Positions 49,868-58,354 of a stretch of 64,000 nt of DNA are shown in pieces. The stretch comes from Bacteroides sp. (GTDB taxonomy: Bacteria; Bacteroidota; Bacteroidia; Bacteroidales; Muribaculaceae). A model generated the notes under the pieces. The model was not told the DNA's origin, did no database searches, and saw only the letters and a list, made by a program, of their open reading frames with translations. The stretch spans positions 1-64,000 of the forward strand of contig JAAVCL010000018.1 of the NCBI GenBank assembly GCA_014802335.1, in the 5' to 3' direction. The position numbers and the translations under genes are program-made. Positions within the stretch are counted from its first letter, which is position 1. Each line of letters begins with the position of its first letter.

Positions 49868-50899
49868 TTAATAAGGTTGACCGGCCATTCCGGCGGGAAG
49901 TTGTGTGTTGGGTTTGTCGTCGGCAGATTCCAGATAATCAAGGAGTTTGACAACATTTTCGAACACCTTGTACTGTTCCTTAGCTTTTTCCACCTGCTCG
50001 GCAAGCTGGGGATTAGCCTTCATCTGCTCCTGAAATTCGGGGGTGGGCACCTGGTCGAGAGCCTGTTTGAGGCCCTGTTCGTTCTGGCGCATCATAGCCG
50101 ACATCTGCTCGTAAGGCATCATCTTGATCTGCATTGAGAGCTGAGCTGCATCGGGGCCGAAATCCTTTTCAATCATAGGAATCACCATGTCTTTATATTG
50201 CTCGCGAAGAGTCTCGTTTGTGAGATAGTACTTTTCGTGTGCTTTGACAGTGAAAACGATGCCCTGAGCAAAGAAGCAGGCAACTACGATAGTAGTCCAC
50301 CAGAGGCCGATTTTTTTGAGACGGGGCATCCAGTTGGTGTTATTCCAACCGATAGACTGGAACATTGACCAGAAACCATGATTGAGGTGGAACCAGAGAG
50401 CGATGAAACCGATACCGTAAACGATAAGAGTCCAGGGCTGCTGGAAAGCACCTTGAATAAAGAGAGTACCGGCAGCGGGGGGCAGAGCTTCGTCGACACC
50501 ACGGATTTCCTGGAGCTGCATTTTAGCCCAGAATTGGATAAGGTGAACCACGAGGAACGCCAGAATGACGATACCGAGTACGAGCATGTTCTGCGAAGAC
50601 CATTCCACAGAAGCGGGCTTTTTGGAGATAGCATATCTCTCAGAGCCGCGCGCCTTACGGTTTTGCAAGGTCAGCATCACAGCATAAATAATGTGTATGA
50701 GAATGAGCAGGGCAAGGCCGGCCGATGCGATAAGCGCATACCAATTCGCACCCAAGAACTCACAAATGGAGTTATAGGCAGCAGGCCAGCAGATTGCTAC
50801 TGCATTCATCAAACAGTGAAAAGTGACGAATAGGACGAGGCATGCACCCGTAATGGCCATTACCAGCTTACGTCCTACAGAGGAGTTTGATAACCACAT
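49868..50899 (-). CDS. Succinate dehydrogenase cytochrome b subunit with long C-terminal tail
   Basis: The 343-residue membrane anchor binds haem b and quinone. Five helices are visible in residues about 10-235 ([102 protein letters not shown]), with His residues suited to haem ligation. This part equals a whole normal subunit of the type. About 110 further residues are polar and helical, Met/Gln/Glu-rich ([30 protein letters not shown]), and end PAGMAGQPY. The tail is unusual for the family. It is the first gene of the operon, with a promoter at 50995. Confidence 0.93.
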   Translation of the reverse strand: MWLSNSSVGRKLVMAITGACLVLFVTFHCLMNAVAICWPAAYNSICEFLGANWYALIASAGLALLILIHIIYAVMLTLQNRKARGSERYAISKKPASVEWSSQNMLVLGIVILAFLVVHLIQFWAKMQLQEIRGVDEALPPAAGTLFIQGAFQQPWTLIVYGIGFIALWFHLNHGFWSMFQSIGWNNTNWMPRLKKIGLWWTTIVVACFFAQGIVFTVKAHEKYYLTNETLREQYKDMVIPMIEKDFGPDAAQLSMQIKMMPYEQMSAMMRQNEQGLKQALDQVPTPEFQEQMKANPQLAEQVEKAKEQYKVFENVVKLLDYLESADDKPNTQLPAGMAGQPY

Positions 50900-50994
50900 A
50901 GCTGTTGTTTAAATTATTAGATTTGTTTAAGTTAGAGTCGAAAATTACGCAGTCTTCCTTTTCCTTTTGAATTTGGAGCCATTTGTCTGCTTTG

Positions 50995-51023
50995 CAAATT
51001 TAATATTCTTTCCTTAAAGCAAA
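50995..51023 (-). promoter_or_regulatory. Promoter of the succinate dehydrogenase operon
   Basis: The minus strand has TAAATTTG (plus 50995-51002) with a TTTG (plus 51020-51023) 17 bp upstream, slightly short of the usual 19-20. The leader is about 90 nt. Confidence 0.6.
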
Positions 51024-51113
51024 AAATTTAATTCGTAAAAAATTAAAAAATATTAAATAAGAGTTTAAATTTGAGCACTTACTTAAAATTTATAAAAGGA
51101 ACTTTGAGAATAA

Positions 51114-51145
51114 TTTGCAGTCGCACAAAATTTTTATTAACTTTG
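51114..51145 (+). promoter_or_regulatory. Promoter of the tRNA-Arg gene
   Basis: TTTG 51114-51117 and TAACTTTG 51138-51145, 20 bp apart, match the consensus. The mature tRNA starts about 23 nt after the predicted start site. Confidence 0.8.
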
Positions 51146-51171
51146 CAGTGCAAACGAATTTTTTTGCTGAG

Positions 51172-51245
51172 GGTCCGGTAGCTCAGCTGGATAGAGCATC
51201 TGCCTTCTAAGCAGACGGTCCCGCGTTCGAATCGCGGCCGGATCA
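51172..51245 (+). tRNA. tRNA-Arg (anticodon UCU)
   Basis: A complete 74-nt cloverleaf is visible: acceptor GGTCCGG with CCGGATC (one G-U pair), T8-A9, D arm GCTC/GAGC, anticodon stem TCTGC/GCAGA with loop CTTCTAA giving anticodon TCT, and T arm CCGCG-TTCGAAT-CGCGG. The discriminator base is A. CCA is not encoded. Confidence 0.96.
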
Positions 51246-51247
51246 CA

Positions 51248-51285
51248 AGAGTCATATCCCCCGGGGGGTGTGACTCTTTTTATTT
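51248..51285 (+). terminator. Terminator after tRNA-Arg
   Basis: AGAGTCA pairs with TGACTCT around a CCCCC/GGGGG inner stem, followed by TTTTATTTTT. Confidence 0.85.
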
Positions 51286-51288
51286 TTC

Positions 51289-51402
51289 CAATTGACATTT
51301 GGTCAATTGGACATTTTGGTCAATTTGACATTTTGACGTTTTGACGTTTTGTCAATTTGACAACATGGCGATTGGACAGTTGGACAAATTGATGATTTGA
51401 CG
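51289..51402. repeat. Degenerate 15-17-bp tandem array (CAATTTGACATTTTGAC-like)
   Basis: Units such as CAATTGACATTTGGT, CAATTGGACATTTTGGT and CAATTTGACATTTTGAC follow each other from 51289, then decay. Words TTGACA and GGACA recur. The array lies between the tRNA terminator and the next promoter. No coding frame is present. Confidence 0.6.
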
Positions 51403-51473
51403 GTGCGGTGTTTTGAAAAATAAGTCTAAAAAGAAAGTTTTGCCAACATTTTTGTAATTTTTTATTATATTTC

Positions 51474-51504
51474 TTTCATATTCCCATTTTTTTATTTACC
51501 TTTG
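51474..51504 (+). promoter_or_regulatory. Promoter of the 565-residue secreted protein gene
   Basis: TTTC 51474-51477 (one mismatch to TTTG) and TACCTTTG 51497-51504, 19 bp apart. The predicted leader is about 140 nt up to the ATG at 51647. Confidence 0.65.
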
Positions 51505-51646
51505 GTGCATCCTTTTCTATATGGATTATAGATGTCTATATAATTTCCGAAATCCAAATATGCGGTATAACCTACATCATATAATTGATTTTCACACTAT
51601 ATCATATAAAAAAGAATATCTTAACCATAATACAAAAAGTATCTGT

Positions 51647-53344
51647 ATGAAGAAAATTTTACTTTCAGGACTGGCAGCCCTCACAGCTGCAACCGCATCC
51701 GCTCTTTCACCTCAGGTGATTGAAGAAGCCTACATCACGAAATTCTCACCCGACAAAAAGTATTTCGCCAGCTTTATGAATGGTAACATCGGTATTTTCG
51801 AAACCGAAACCGGCGAAATGGTAGCATCTTTCGGTGACGTGGAGATGCCTTACTCACTTGGCGACGGCAATTGCTTTGCTACCGACGGCACTTTTGTTGG
51901 CGGCACATCGTATGGCGCAGCTTATTGCAAGGATTACGAATGGACACAACTTGACATTCCCAATGCCGAATTCAGCAGCTACGCACATGCCATTACACCC
52001 GACTGCAAAAGCATCGTGGGTATTGTCGGAATGGCTCCTATCAGCACGGAGGATACTTCAACACCCATGATGGTTCCGGCTATTTGGGACCTTCAGGATG
52101 ACGGCACATACTCTGATGCAAAAATCCTCCCCTACCCCGAACTTGATTTTACAGGTCGCGTACCTCAGTATGTAACTGTACTTGACATTACAGCTGACGG
52201 CAAAAAGGCATTCGGTCAAGTGGTTGACTATCAAGGTTCAATGGTAGCTCTGATTGTTTATACCCGTAAGGATGACAACACTTGGACATACTCTGTTGCC
52301 AACGATTTGCTTAACCCGAATCACGTGGCGTTCCCCGAATGGCCCGGCGAAGCCCCCTCTTATCCGGTATATACAAATTACATGACTGAAGAGGAAATGG
52401 CTGCATACGATGAGGCTTGCGCTAACTGGGATTGGGAATCGGGCGAAGAATATCCTGCGTTTGCTGATTTCATGAGCGAAACCGAAAGAGCTGCCTGGGA
52501 AGCTGCTTTGGAAGCCTGGCAGAATGCTCAAGATGAGTGGTTCCAGAAATTTCAAGCATTTAATGCAGTATACGAACAGGTTCAGACCGAAGGCAAAACT
52601 TTGCTTTTCAATAATCTTATTGTCTCAGCTGATGAAAAGAAGGTGATCTCTACAAATACTATTATTGAAGATGATCCCACTTCATGGTTAGGCTTCTCAG
52701 AAAATAAAACTCCTATCATTATCGATGTCGAGACTTTTGAAGCCACCAGAAAGACTCCCAAGAATATCACTGTTACCGGTGTTACAGAGGATATGACTAT
52801 CTTTGGATTCAATGCCGATTCTTATCGCTACGCCGCTATTTACCTCCCCGATGCAGAAGAACCCATATCTCTGCTTGAGTATTATGCAGGAAATGAGGAG
52901 ATGACTTCGTTTATCAAGGAGAATATGTATCATGACGTAGAGTCCTACAACTGGGATACAGGTGAATTCGAGACTATCCATGATGTTGAAATAACCGGAA
53001 CTCCGATTGTTACTCCCGATGCTTCAATTATCGGTACTGCCGCTCAGAACGACTGGAACTATGATCTTCCCGTCAGCATGTACACTTTTATTCTCCCCGG
53101 CCTCAACACAGCCGTTAAGAATATTACTGACAACGCTTCAACCCTCAGCGTGTCTGCTCTCAAGAACGGTTGTCTGAAGATTAATGGTGAAGCAGAAACC
53201 GTTATGGTTTACGACATTAACGGTGCCCTCGTTTACAAGGCTAACAAACCTGCTTCTGTTGTTGAAACAGGTCTCAACGCCGGCGCTTATATCGTGAAAG
53301 TTACATCGAAAGAAAACAACGTAACTCTCAAGGTGATTTTCTAA
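51647..53344 (+). CDS. Secreted beta-propeller-like protein with T9SS-like C-terminus
   Basis: The 565-residue protein begins at ATG 51647 with signal peptide MKKILLSGLAALTAATASA. A longer reading from 51521 puts 42 residues ahead of this signal and is rejected. The body has repeated beta segments typical of a propeller (AYITKFSPDKKYFASFMNGNIGIFET; GNCFATDGTFVGGTSYG; ITPDCKSIVGIVG). An acidic, Trp-rich helical insert (about 255-310, EEMAAYDEACANWDWESGEEYP) interrupts it. The last about 70 residues (VMVYDINGALVYKANK ... LNAGAYIVKVTSKENNVTLKVIF) resemble a type A T9SS sorting domain, as in the giant protein at 23 kb. No catalytic motif is seen; the function is unknown. Confidence 0.75.
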   Translation: MKKILLSGLAALTAATASALSPQVIEEAYITKFSPDKKYFASFMNGNIGIFETETGEMVASFGDVEMPYSLGDGNCFATDGTFVGGTSYGAAYCKDYEWTQLDIPNAEFSSYAHAITPDCKSIVGIVGMAPISTEDTSTPMMVPAIWDLQDDGTYSDAKILPYPELDFTGRVPQYVTVLDITADGKKAFGQVVDYQGSMVALIVYTRKDDNTWTYSVANDLLNPNHVAFPEWPGEAPSYPVYTNYMTEEEMAAYDEACANWDWESGEEYPAFADFMSETERAAWEAALEAWQNAQDEWFQKFQAFNAVYEQVQTEGKTLLFNNLIVSADEKKVISTNTIIEDDPTSWLGFSENKTPIIIDVETFEATRKTPKNITVTGVTEDMTIFGFNADSYRYAAIYLPDAEEPISLLEYYAGNEEMTSFIKENMYHDVESYNWDTGEFETIHDVEITGTPIVTPDASIIGTAAQNDWNYDLPVSMYTFILPGLNTAVKNITDNASTLSVSALKNGCLKINGEAETVMVYDINGALVYKANKPASVVETGLNAGAYIVKVTSKENNVTLKVIF

Positions 53345-53366
53345 GTAACATTTAATTGAAAATATG

Positions 53367-53408
53367 AATAATCCGAGTCGGCAAATACCGATTCGGATTA
53401 TTTTTTCA
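53367..53408 (+). terminator. Terminator after the 565-residue secreted protein gene
   Basis: Arms 53367-53381 and 53388-53402 pair over 15 positions with one G-U (AATAATCCGAGTCGG with its partner), followed by a run of Ts. Confidence 0.9.
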
Positions 53409-53440
53409 ACATGAGGGTTTGCCATGGCGGTTTGCCCAGG

Positions 53441-53595
53441 CGTGGCGCGCCCAACATTCGTCCGGTAATGGGACGGCAAATGTAGGGACATGGCGCGCCA
53501 TGTCTGATTGTTCAAGGAATTATGCTACGGATAATGGGACGGTGTTTTCCTCAGACGTGGCACGCCACGTCCCTACACTCGTCCGGTAATGGGAC
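53441..53595. repeat. REP-like modules, copies 5-7, in tandem
   Basis: CGTGGCGCGCCC (53441-53452) is followed by the 15-mer at 53460-53474. Palindrome GACATGGCGCGCCATGTC lies at 53487-53504, a partial 15-mer near 53530-53540, palindrome GACGTGGCACGCCACGTC at 53554-53571, and a second full 15-mer at 53581-53595. The order palindrome, CCTACA, 15-mer is conserved. No gene lies in this interval. Confidence 0.8.
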
Positions 53596-53625
53596 GCCTA
53601 CACGGGTTGCGCTTTAAAAAATGAC

Positions 53626-53675
53626 AAAAAGTCCCGGAAAGCTTCGTTACGGTTGCTTTCCGGGACTTTTTATTT
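53626..53675. terminator. Bidirectional terminator after yebC
   Basis: Arms 53626-53642 and 53655-53671 (AAAAAGTCCCGGAAAGC and its complement) form a 17-pair perfect stem with A and T tracts on the outside, so it functions on either strand. It lies beyond the yebC stop on the minus strand. Confidence 0.85.
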
Positions 53676-53701
53676 TTACCGAATCCGAATTGTGTGGATT
53701 G

Positions 53702-53769
53702 CGATTTTAAATCTTATTTCATGCCGATTTTAATCTTCCTTCATGCCGATTTTTAATCTTCCTTCATGT
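53702..53769. repeat. Three 22-23-bp tandem units overlapping the 3' end of yebC
   Basis: Units start at 53702, 53725 and 53747, each like CGATTTTAATCTTCCTTCATGC. The third includes the yebC stop codon and its last codons (MKED). The other two lie just downstream and are duplicates of the gene end. Confidence 0.8.
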
Positions 53770-54472
53770 TGTGGAATACGTTCTGCACGTCTTCGTCTTC
53801 CTCGAATTTTTCGAGAAGTTTTTCGATTGCTTCACGTTGCTCGGCTGTTACTTCCTTATAATCGGTGGGGATACGTTCGAATTCAGATGAAACAATCTCC
53901 ATTCCTCGGTCTTCGAGGAATTTCTGAATGTTCGAGAACTGATCGAAAGCACCGTAAATGAGCCAGTCTTCTGCCTCGGGATCTGCTTCAAGTTCAGCTT
54001 CGTAATCCATCAGATCAAGTTCGAAGTCTTCGAGGGCAGTATCGGCAGCGGGCTTCACATGGAAAACGCTCTTGTGGTCGAAAAGGAACGAGAGTGAACC
54101 TTGTGTTCCGAGTGAACCGCCATGCTTATTGAAGTAGCTGCGCACGTTTGCAACAGTTCGCTGGTTGTTATCGGTGGCAGTTTCAACCACGATTGCAATT
54201 CCGTGAGGGCCGTATCCTTCGTAGATGATTTCCTTGTAGTCGGAAGCATCTTTTTCGGTGGCTTTCTTAATGGCACGTTCCACGGTGTCCTTAGGCATGT
54301 TTGCAGCCTTGGCATTCTGCATAAGTGCGCGCAGGCGGGGATTGGTGTCGGGATCGGGACCACCGGCCTTTGCAGCTATTGTTATTTCTTTGCCGATACG
54401 GGTGAACGTACGGCTCATATTGCCCCAGCGTTTCAGCTTGCGGGCTTTGCGGTATTCAAATGCTCTTCCCAT
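53753..54472 (-). CDS. yebC: YebC/PmpR-family DNA-binding regulator or translation factor
   Basis: The 239-residue protein matches the family throughout: MGRAFEYRKARKLKRWGNMSRTFTRIGKEI at the N-terminus, GGPDPDTNPRLRALMQNAKAANMPKDTVERAIKKA, and YEGYGPHGIAIVVETATDNNQRTVANVRSYFNKHGGSLGTQGSLSFLFD. Members act as transcription regulators in some species and have been tied to relief of ribosome stalling in others; which applies here is unknown. It lies 63 bp downstream of pheT on the same strand and is probably cotranscribed. Its last codons are part of a tandem duplication, and a strong terminator follows. Confidence 0.94.
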   Translation of the reverse strand: MGRAFEYRKARKLKRWGNMSRTFTRIGKEITIAAKAGGPDPDTNPRLRALMQNAKAANMPKDTVERAIKKATEKDASDYKEIIYEGYGPHGIAIVVETATDNNQRTVANVRSYFNKHGGSLGTQGSLSFLFDHKSVFHVKPAADTALEDFELDLMDYEAELEADPEAEDWLIYGAFDQFSNIQKFLEDRGMEIVSSEFERIPTDYKEVTAEQREAIEKLLEKFEEDEDVQNVFHNMKED

Positions 54473-54535
54473 TTGTATCTTTATTTCTTAAGTAGTTGCT
54501 AAAATTTAATTGTGATGTCTTAACTGTCGGGCATC

Positions 54536-57022
54536 TTATCTGAGTTGCGCGCCGAAAGCTTCAAGAGCCTTGATGATTTTATTCATGACTCCGTCGATCT
54601 GCTTGTCATTAAGAGTTTTCTCGTTATCCTGAAGTTTGAGTGCCACGGCATAACTTTTCTTACCTTCGGGAAGCTTGTCGCCTTCGTAGACGTCAAACAG
54701 TTTCACATCACGAAGCAGTTTTCTCTCAGCGTTGCGAATCACGGTCTCAAGCTCGGAGAACTTCACATTTTTATCTACCAAAAGCGCGAGGTCTCTGTCA
54801 ACGGGCTGTGTGCGAGGTATTTCCGTAAAGATCACACGATTCTTGGAAACCATTTTATAGAGAGCGTTCCAATCTATCGCAGCGTATGCCACATCCTGAG
54901 ATATGTCGAATTTCTTAAGAATAGCCTTGCTCACAAGTCCTAATGAAGCAACCGAACGGCCCTGACGAGAAGAAATGTCGAGACGGGCGCTGAAGATTTC
55001 ATCAGACGACTGAGTCTGGACCAACGCAGCAGGGTCAAGACCGGCACGGCGGAAGATGTTTTCCACCACGGCTTTCAGATCATAGAATGTGGCCTCGGAG
55101 GCTTTGACATTCCATGAGGACTGCGTGTTCTTTCCGGTAAGCCAGATTCCGAGTTCGGGGCGCTCGCTGTAGGGTGCCAAAGGATGCTCGGGAGTGGATT
55201 CTTTAGAGGAGTCGCGGAAATAAACGTTACCGAACTCATAGAACTTCAAATCGGGAGCCTTACGATTGATATTGTGGGCTATAGACTCAAGACCGCCGTA
55301 GAGGAGCGTCTGGCGAAGCACGGAAAGATCACCGCTGAGCGGATTGAGGAGACGCACGCTGTGATCGAGCGGCAGGAGCTCAGAGTCGGCATAATAAGCC
55401 TGCGATGTCAGCGAATTGTTAAGGATTTCGTTAAAGCCTTGGCCGGTGAGCTGTTCGGAAATAAGTTCCTTGAGATCGAATGAGAAGTCCGTGTCTGTTC
55501 TTTGCGAAAGGTTGATGTGGGCTTCGGTGAATATCTCAACATTATTATAGCCATATATTCTGAGCACTTCTTCCACAACATCACACGGACGGGTAACGTC
55601 AACGCGGTAAGCGGGCACGCGAAGGTGAACAATATCGGGCGAATCGGTGGGTTCGACTGTTATATCCAACGCGCGAAGTATGGTCACAACCAATTCCTTG
55701 GGCAGCTCCTTACCGATGAGTCGGTTGCAATAGCTGAACGAGAAGTCGAATTCAGCATCTTTCACGGGGTTGGGGTACACGTCAACCACATCACCGCAAA
55801 TCTCACCACCGGCCAATTCCTTGATGAGGAGAGCGGCCAACTTTGCGGCATATACTGTTATATTGGGGTCGGTACCTCTCTCATATCTGAATGAGGCGTC
55901 GGTGGAAAGTCCGTGTCGGCGTGCAGTGCGGCGTATACGTGTGGGATTAAAATATGCCGATTCGATAAATACGGATTTAGTATTTTCTGACACACCCGAG
56001 TCAAGACCGCCAAACACACCAGCGATACACATCGGCTTTTCAACGTCGCAAATCATCACATCGGCTTCGTTGAGCTTACGTTCCACGCCATCGAGAGTGG
56101 TGAACGCTGTGTCGGCCTTGCAAGTGCGCACCACTACTTCCTCACCTGCAATCTTGTCGAGGTCAAAGCAGTGCAAGGGCTGACCGAGTCCGAGCAGCAC
56201 AAAGTTAGTGATATCGACGATATTGTTGATGGGTCGCTGGCCCACGGTGATGAGGAAATTCTTGAGCCATTCGGGCGATTCCTTGACTTCGATGTTGCGG
56301 ATGGTCACACCCGAATACCGGGGACAACCTTCCGTATCTTCCACCCGAATCTTAACAGCTCCGGCTTCGGTGTCGGGTGAAAAAGCCGACACGTCGGGCA
56401 CCGTAACCTGCGGGAATTCGACGTCACCCTTTCCCATGGCGATGTCGCACCATTGGCGCGCCTTAAGGTCGCGGGCAACCCCGAGGTGTCCGGCCGCATC
56501 AACGCGGTTGGGAGTCAGCTCCACTTCAAGGCAGTAGTCGCTTGAAATCTTGAAGTAGTCGGCAGCGGGAGTGCCCGGAGCCACATCTTCTTCAATAACA
56601 ATTATACCGTCGTGAGAAGTTCCGATTCCGAGTTCGTCTTCGGCACATATCATGCCACGCGACTCAACTCCACGGATCTTCGATTTCTTTATCTTTATTT
56701 CTTTATCGCCGTCATAGAGGGTGCAGCCCACGGTTGCCACAACCACGGTCTGGCCGGCGGCTACATTGGGCGCCCCGCATACAATCTGCTCGGGTTCCGG
56801 GCCGCCGAGATCAACGGTGGTTATGTGCAGATGGTCGCTGTCGGGATGATCAACGCAGGTCAGCACCCGGCCGATTACAACTCCGCGAAGACCGCCGCGA
56901 ACACTTTCCACTTCTTCGACTGTATCACACTCAAGGCCGGTTGATGTAAGCACGGCCGCCAACTCTTTAGGAGTTAAATTAAAATCTATATAGCGTTTAA
57001 GCCATTTATATGAGATATTCAT
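54536..57022 (-). CDS. pheT: Phenylalanyl-tRNA synthetase beta subunit
   Basis: The 828-residue subunit pairs with PheS to charge tRNA-Phe. Domain order is standard: N-terminal MNISYKWLKRYIDFNLTPKELA; EMAP-like tRNA-binding domain (about 45-155, GRVLTCVDHPDSDHLHITTVDLG ... GTSHDGIIVI); B3/B4 editing domain (about 210-390, GCPRYSGVTIRNIEV ... THALSTDASFRYERG region); B5 and catalytic-like core; and a C-terminal FDX-ACB anticodon-binding domain (about 735-828, FTEIPRTQPVDRDLALLVD). pheS is not in the window. TAATTTTG at 57027-57034 ends 4 nt before the ATG, which predicts a leaderless message. yebC follows. Confidence 0.97.
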   Translation of the reverse strand: MNISYKWLKRYIDFNLTPKELAAVLTSTGLECDTVEEVESVRGGLRGVVIGRVLTCVDHPDSDHLHITTVDLGGPEPEQIVCGAPNVAAGQTVVVATVGCTLYDGDKEIKIKKSKIRGVESRGMICAEDELGIGTSHDGIIVIEEDVAPGTPAADYFKISSDYCLEVELTPNRVDAAGHLGVARDLKARQWCDIAMGKGDVEFPQVTVPDVSAFSPDTEAGAVKIRVEDTEGCPRYSGVTIRNIEVKESPEWLKNFLITVGQRPINNIVDITNFVLLGLGQPLHCFDLDKIAGEEVVVRTCKADTAFTTLDGVERKLNEADVMICDVEKPMCIAGVFGGLDSGVSENTKSVFIESAYFNPTRIRRTARRHGLSTDASFRYERGTDPNITVYAAKLAALLIKELAGGEICGDVVDVYPNPVKDAEFDFSFSYCNRLIGKELPKELVVTILRALDITVEPTDSPDIVHLRVPAYRVDVTRPCDVVEEVLRIYGYNNVEIFTEAHINLSQRTDTDFSFDLKELISEQLTGQGFNEILNNSLTSQAYYADSELLPLDHSVRLLNPLSGDLSVLRQTLLYGGLESIAHNINRKAPDLKFYEFGNVYFRDSSKESTPEHPLAPYSERPELGIWLTGKNTQSSWNVKASEATFYDLKAVVENIFRRAGLDPAALVQTQSSDEIFSARLDISSRQGRSVASLGLVSKAILKKFDISQDVAYAAIDWNALYKMVSKNRVIFTEIPRTQPVDRDLALLVDKNVKFSELETVIRNAERKLLRDVKLFDVYEGDKLPEGKKSYAVALKLQDNEKTLNDKQIDGVMNKIIKALEAFGAQLR

Positions 57023-57026
57023 AATG

Positions 57027-57034
57027 CAAAATTA
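57027..57034 (-). promoter_or_regulatory. -7 box of pheT, predicted leaderless start
   Basis: The minus strand reads TAATTTTG then CATT then ATG, the same geometry as at dnaX (TAAATTTG, CAAT, ATG). No TTTG is found at -33, so the promoter evidence is weaker than for dnaX. Confidence 0.45.
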
Positions 57035-57090
57035 GCAAAAAAATGAGCAATAGCCATTAAATTAGCAGGAAAAATATAAGCCACACAGCC

Positions 57091-58344
57091 CTATGTTGAA
57101 AATTTCCGCGGGTCGGTGTCTAATTCTATGCGGAATGTGGTGCCCGCGCCGAGTTCAGAGTCTTTCACATAGATGCGGCCGCCATGGTAATCTTCTATGA
57201 TTCTTTTCACCAGTGTGAGCCCAAGGCCCCACCCTCGTTTTTTGGTGGTATAACCCGGTTTGAACACTGTCTTGAAGTTCTTGCGGGGTATTCCTTTGCC
57301 GGTATCGGCCACTTCAATCCAGGCGCAATTCTTGTCGCTGCCTGTTGTTATGTCGATTCTTCCTTCGCCTGCCATGGCGTCGACGGCATTCTTTGTGAGA
57401 TTTTCCATCACCCATTCGAAAAGCGAGCGGGAAATCATGACCCCGTGGTCGTCGTCAGAAAGGTGCATCCTGATTACCACGCGGTCGGAAACACGGTTGC
57501 GCATATATTCGAGCGACCTTTCCACCGTCTGGTTCAGATATTCGAGTTCCATATCAGGTTTGGAGCCTATTTTTGAGAATCGGTCGGCAATTGTGGAGAG
57601 GCGTTTCACATCTTTGTCGAGTTCGGAGGCGATTTCGGGTTCTACGCCTACAGCCTGCAGATATTCCACCCATGCCATCAAAGATGAAATCGGCGTTCCG
57701 AGCTGATGCGCCGTTTCTTTTGAGAGTCCTACCCAAACCCTGTTCTGTTCCGCCCGTTTTGTATTTACCACCGCCAGATAGAGTATCACCGCCAGAATAA
57801 TCATCACCACCATCTGCACGTATGGATAGAAACTCAGACTTCGCAACAATGTGGAATCTTCATAATATATGTATTGGCGTGCACCCCCCGGAAGGTCCAC
57901 CTCGATGAAATGGTTGTTGATCTTAACCATTTCCGACAACGGAGTGTTGCCGCAGGATTTCCTGAGCCGTTTGATGAGGTATTGCTTGTTGCGTTCCGAA
58001 AGTTCTTCGAAAGTGGATTTATCGGCATCTTCCTTATCGGGCAGGGAAAAATTTCTGAATTCCGAGATATTGAACTCGGCATCGGTGATAAGCACCGGAA
58101 TGGTGTTATTCTGGGTGATTATGGCAAGAGGAAATTCAAAATCGGCATCTATGCTTGCCTTGGCGAGGCGCTCGGTGGCGCGGGCCCATATATCCATTCG
58201 CTCACGTTCCTGGGCGGCCAGCTGCTTTACGAGATTGTTGGATATGAGCACAAAAATTATAACCGCAATTGTGGCAAAAAGAAAAATCAGGATTTTGCCA
58301 TTGCGCAACCGTTCAAAAAGCTGTATAAACGAGATTTTAGGCAT
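57091..58344 (-). CDS. Membrane sensor histidine kinase (orphan)
   Basis: The 417-residue kinase has two membrane helices (about 17-37, ILIFLFATIAVIIFVLISNN, and about 175-193). They bracket a periplasmic sensor domain that I cannot name. The cytoplasmic part has an H-box GLSKETAHQLGTPISSLMAW with phospho-acceptor His213, an N-box ENLTKNAVDAM, G1 DTGKGIP and G2 GWGLGLTLVKR. ATG 58344 is chosen over a longer reading to 58389, which overlaps the upstream gene. No response regulator is adjacent, so its partner is elsewhere. It lies 10 bp after the HAD hydrolase gene, hence in the same operon as the lipid genes upstream. The signal is unknown. Confidence 0.9.
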   Translation of the reverse strand: MPKISFIQLFERLRNGKILIFLFATIAVIIFVLISNNLVKQLAAQERERMDIWARATERLAKASIDADFEFPLAIITQNNTIPVLITDAEFNISEFRNFSLPDKEDADKSTFEELSERNKQYLIKRLRKSCGNTPLSEMVKINNHFIEVDLPGGARQYIYYEDSTLLRSLSFYPYVQMVVMIILAVILYLAVVNTKRAEQNRVWVGLSKETAHQLGTPISSLMAWVEYLQAVGVEPEIASELDKDVKRLSTIADRFSKIGSKPDMELEYLNQTVERSLEYMRNRVSDRVVIRMHLSDDDHGVMISRSLFEWVMENLTKNAVDAMAGEGRIDITTGSDKNCAWIEVADTGKGIPRKNFKTVFKPGYTTKKRGWGLGLTLVKRIIEDYHGGRIYVKDSELGAGTTFRIELDTDPRKFST

Positions 58345-58354
58345 TAGCCGAAGT

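Noticed and set aside
48354-49871. Long plus-strand frames opposite the flavoprotein gene
   Set aside because: They are antisense to a gene with a complete set of FAD and substrate motifs. No upstream promoter or recognisable domain supports them.
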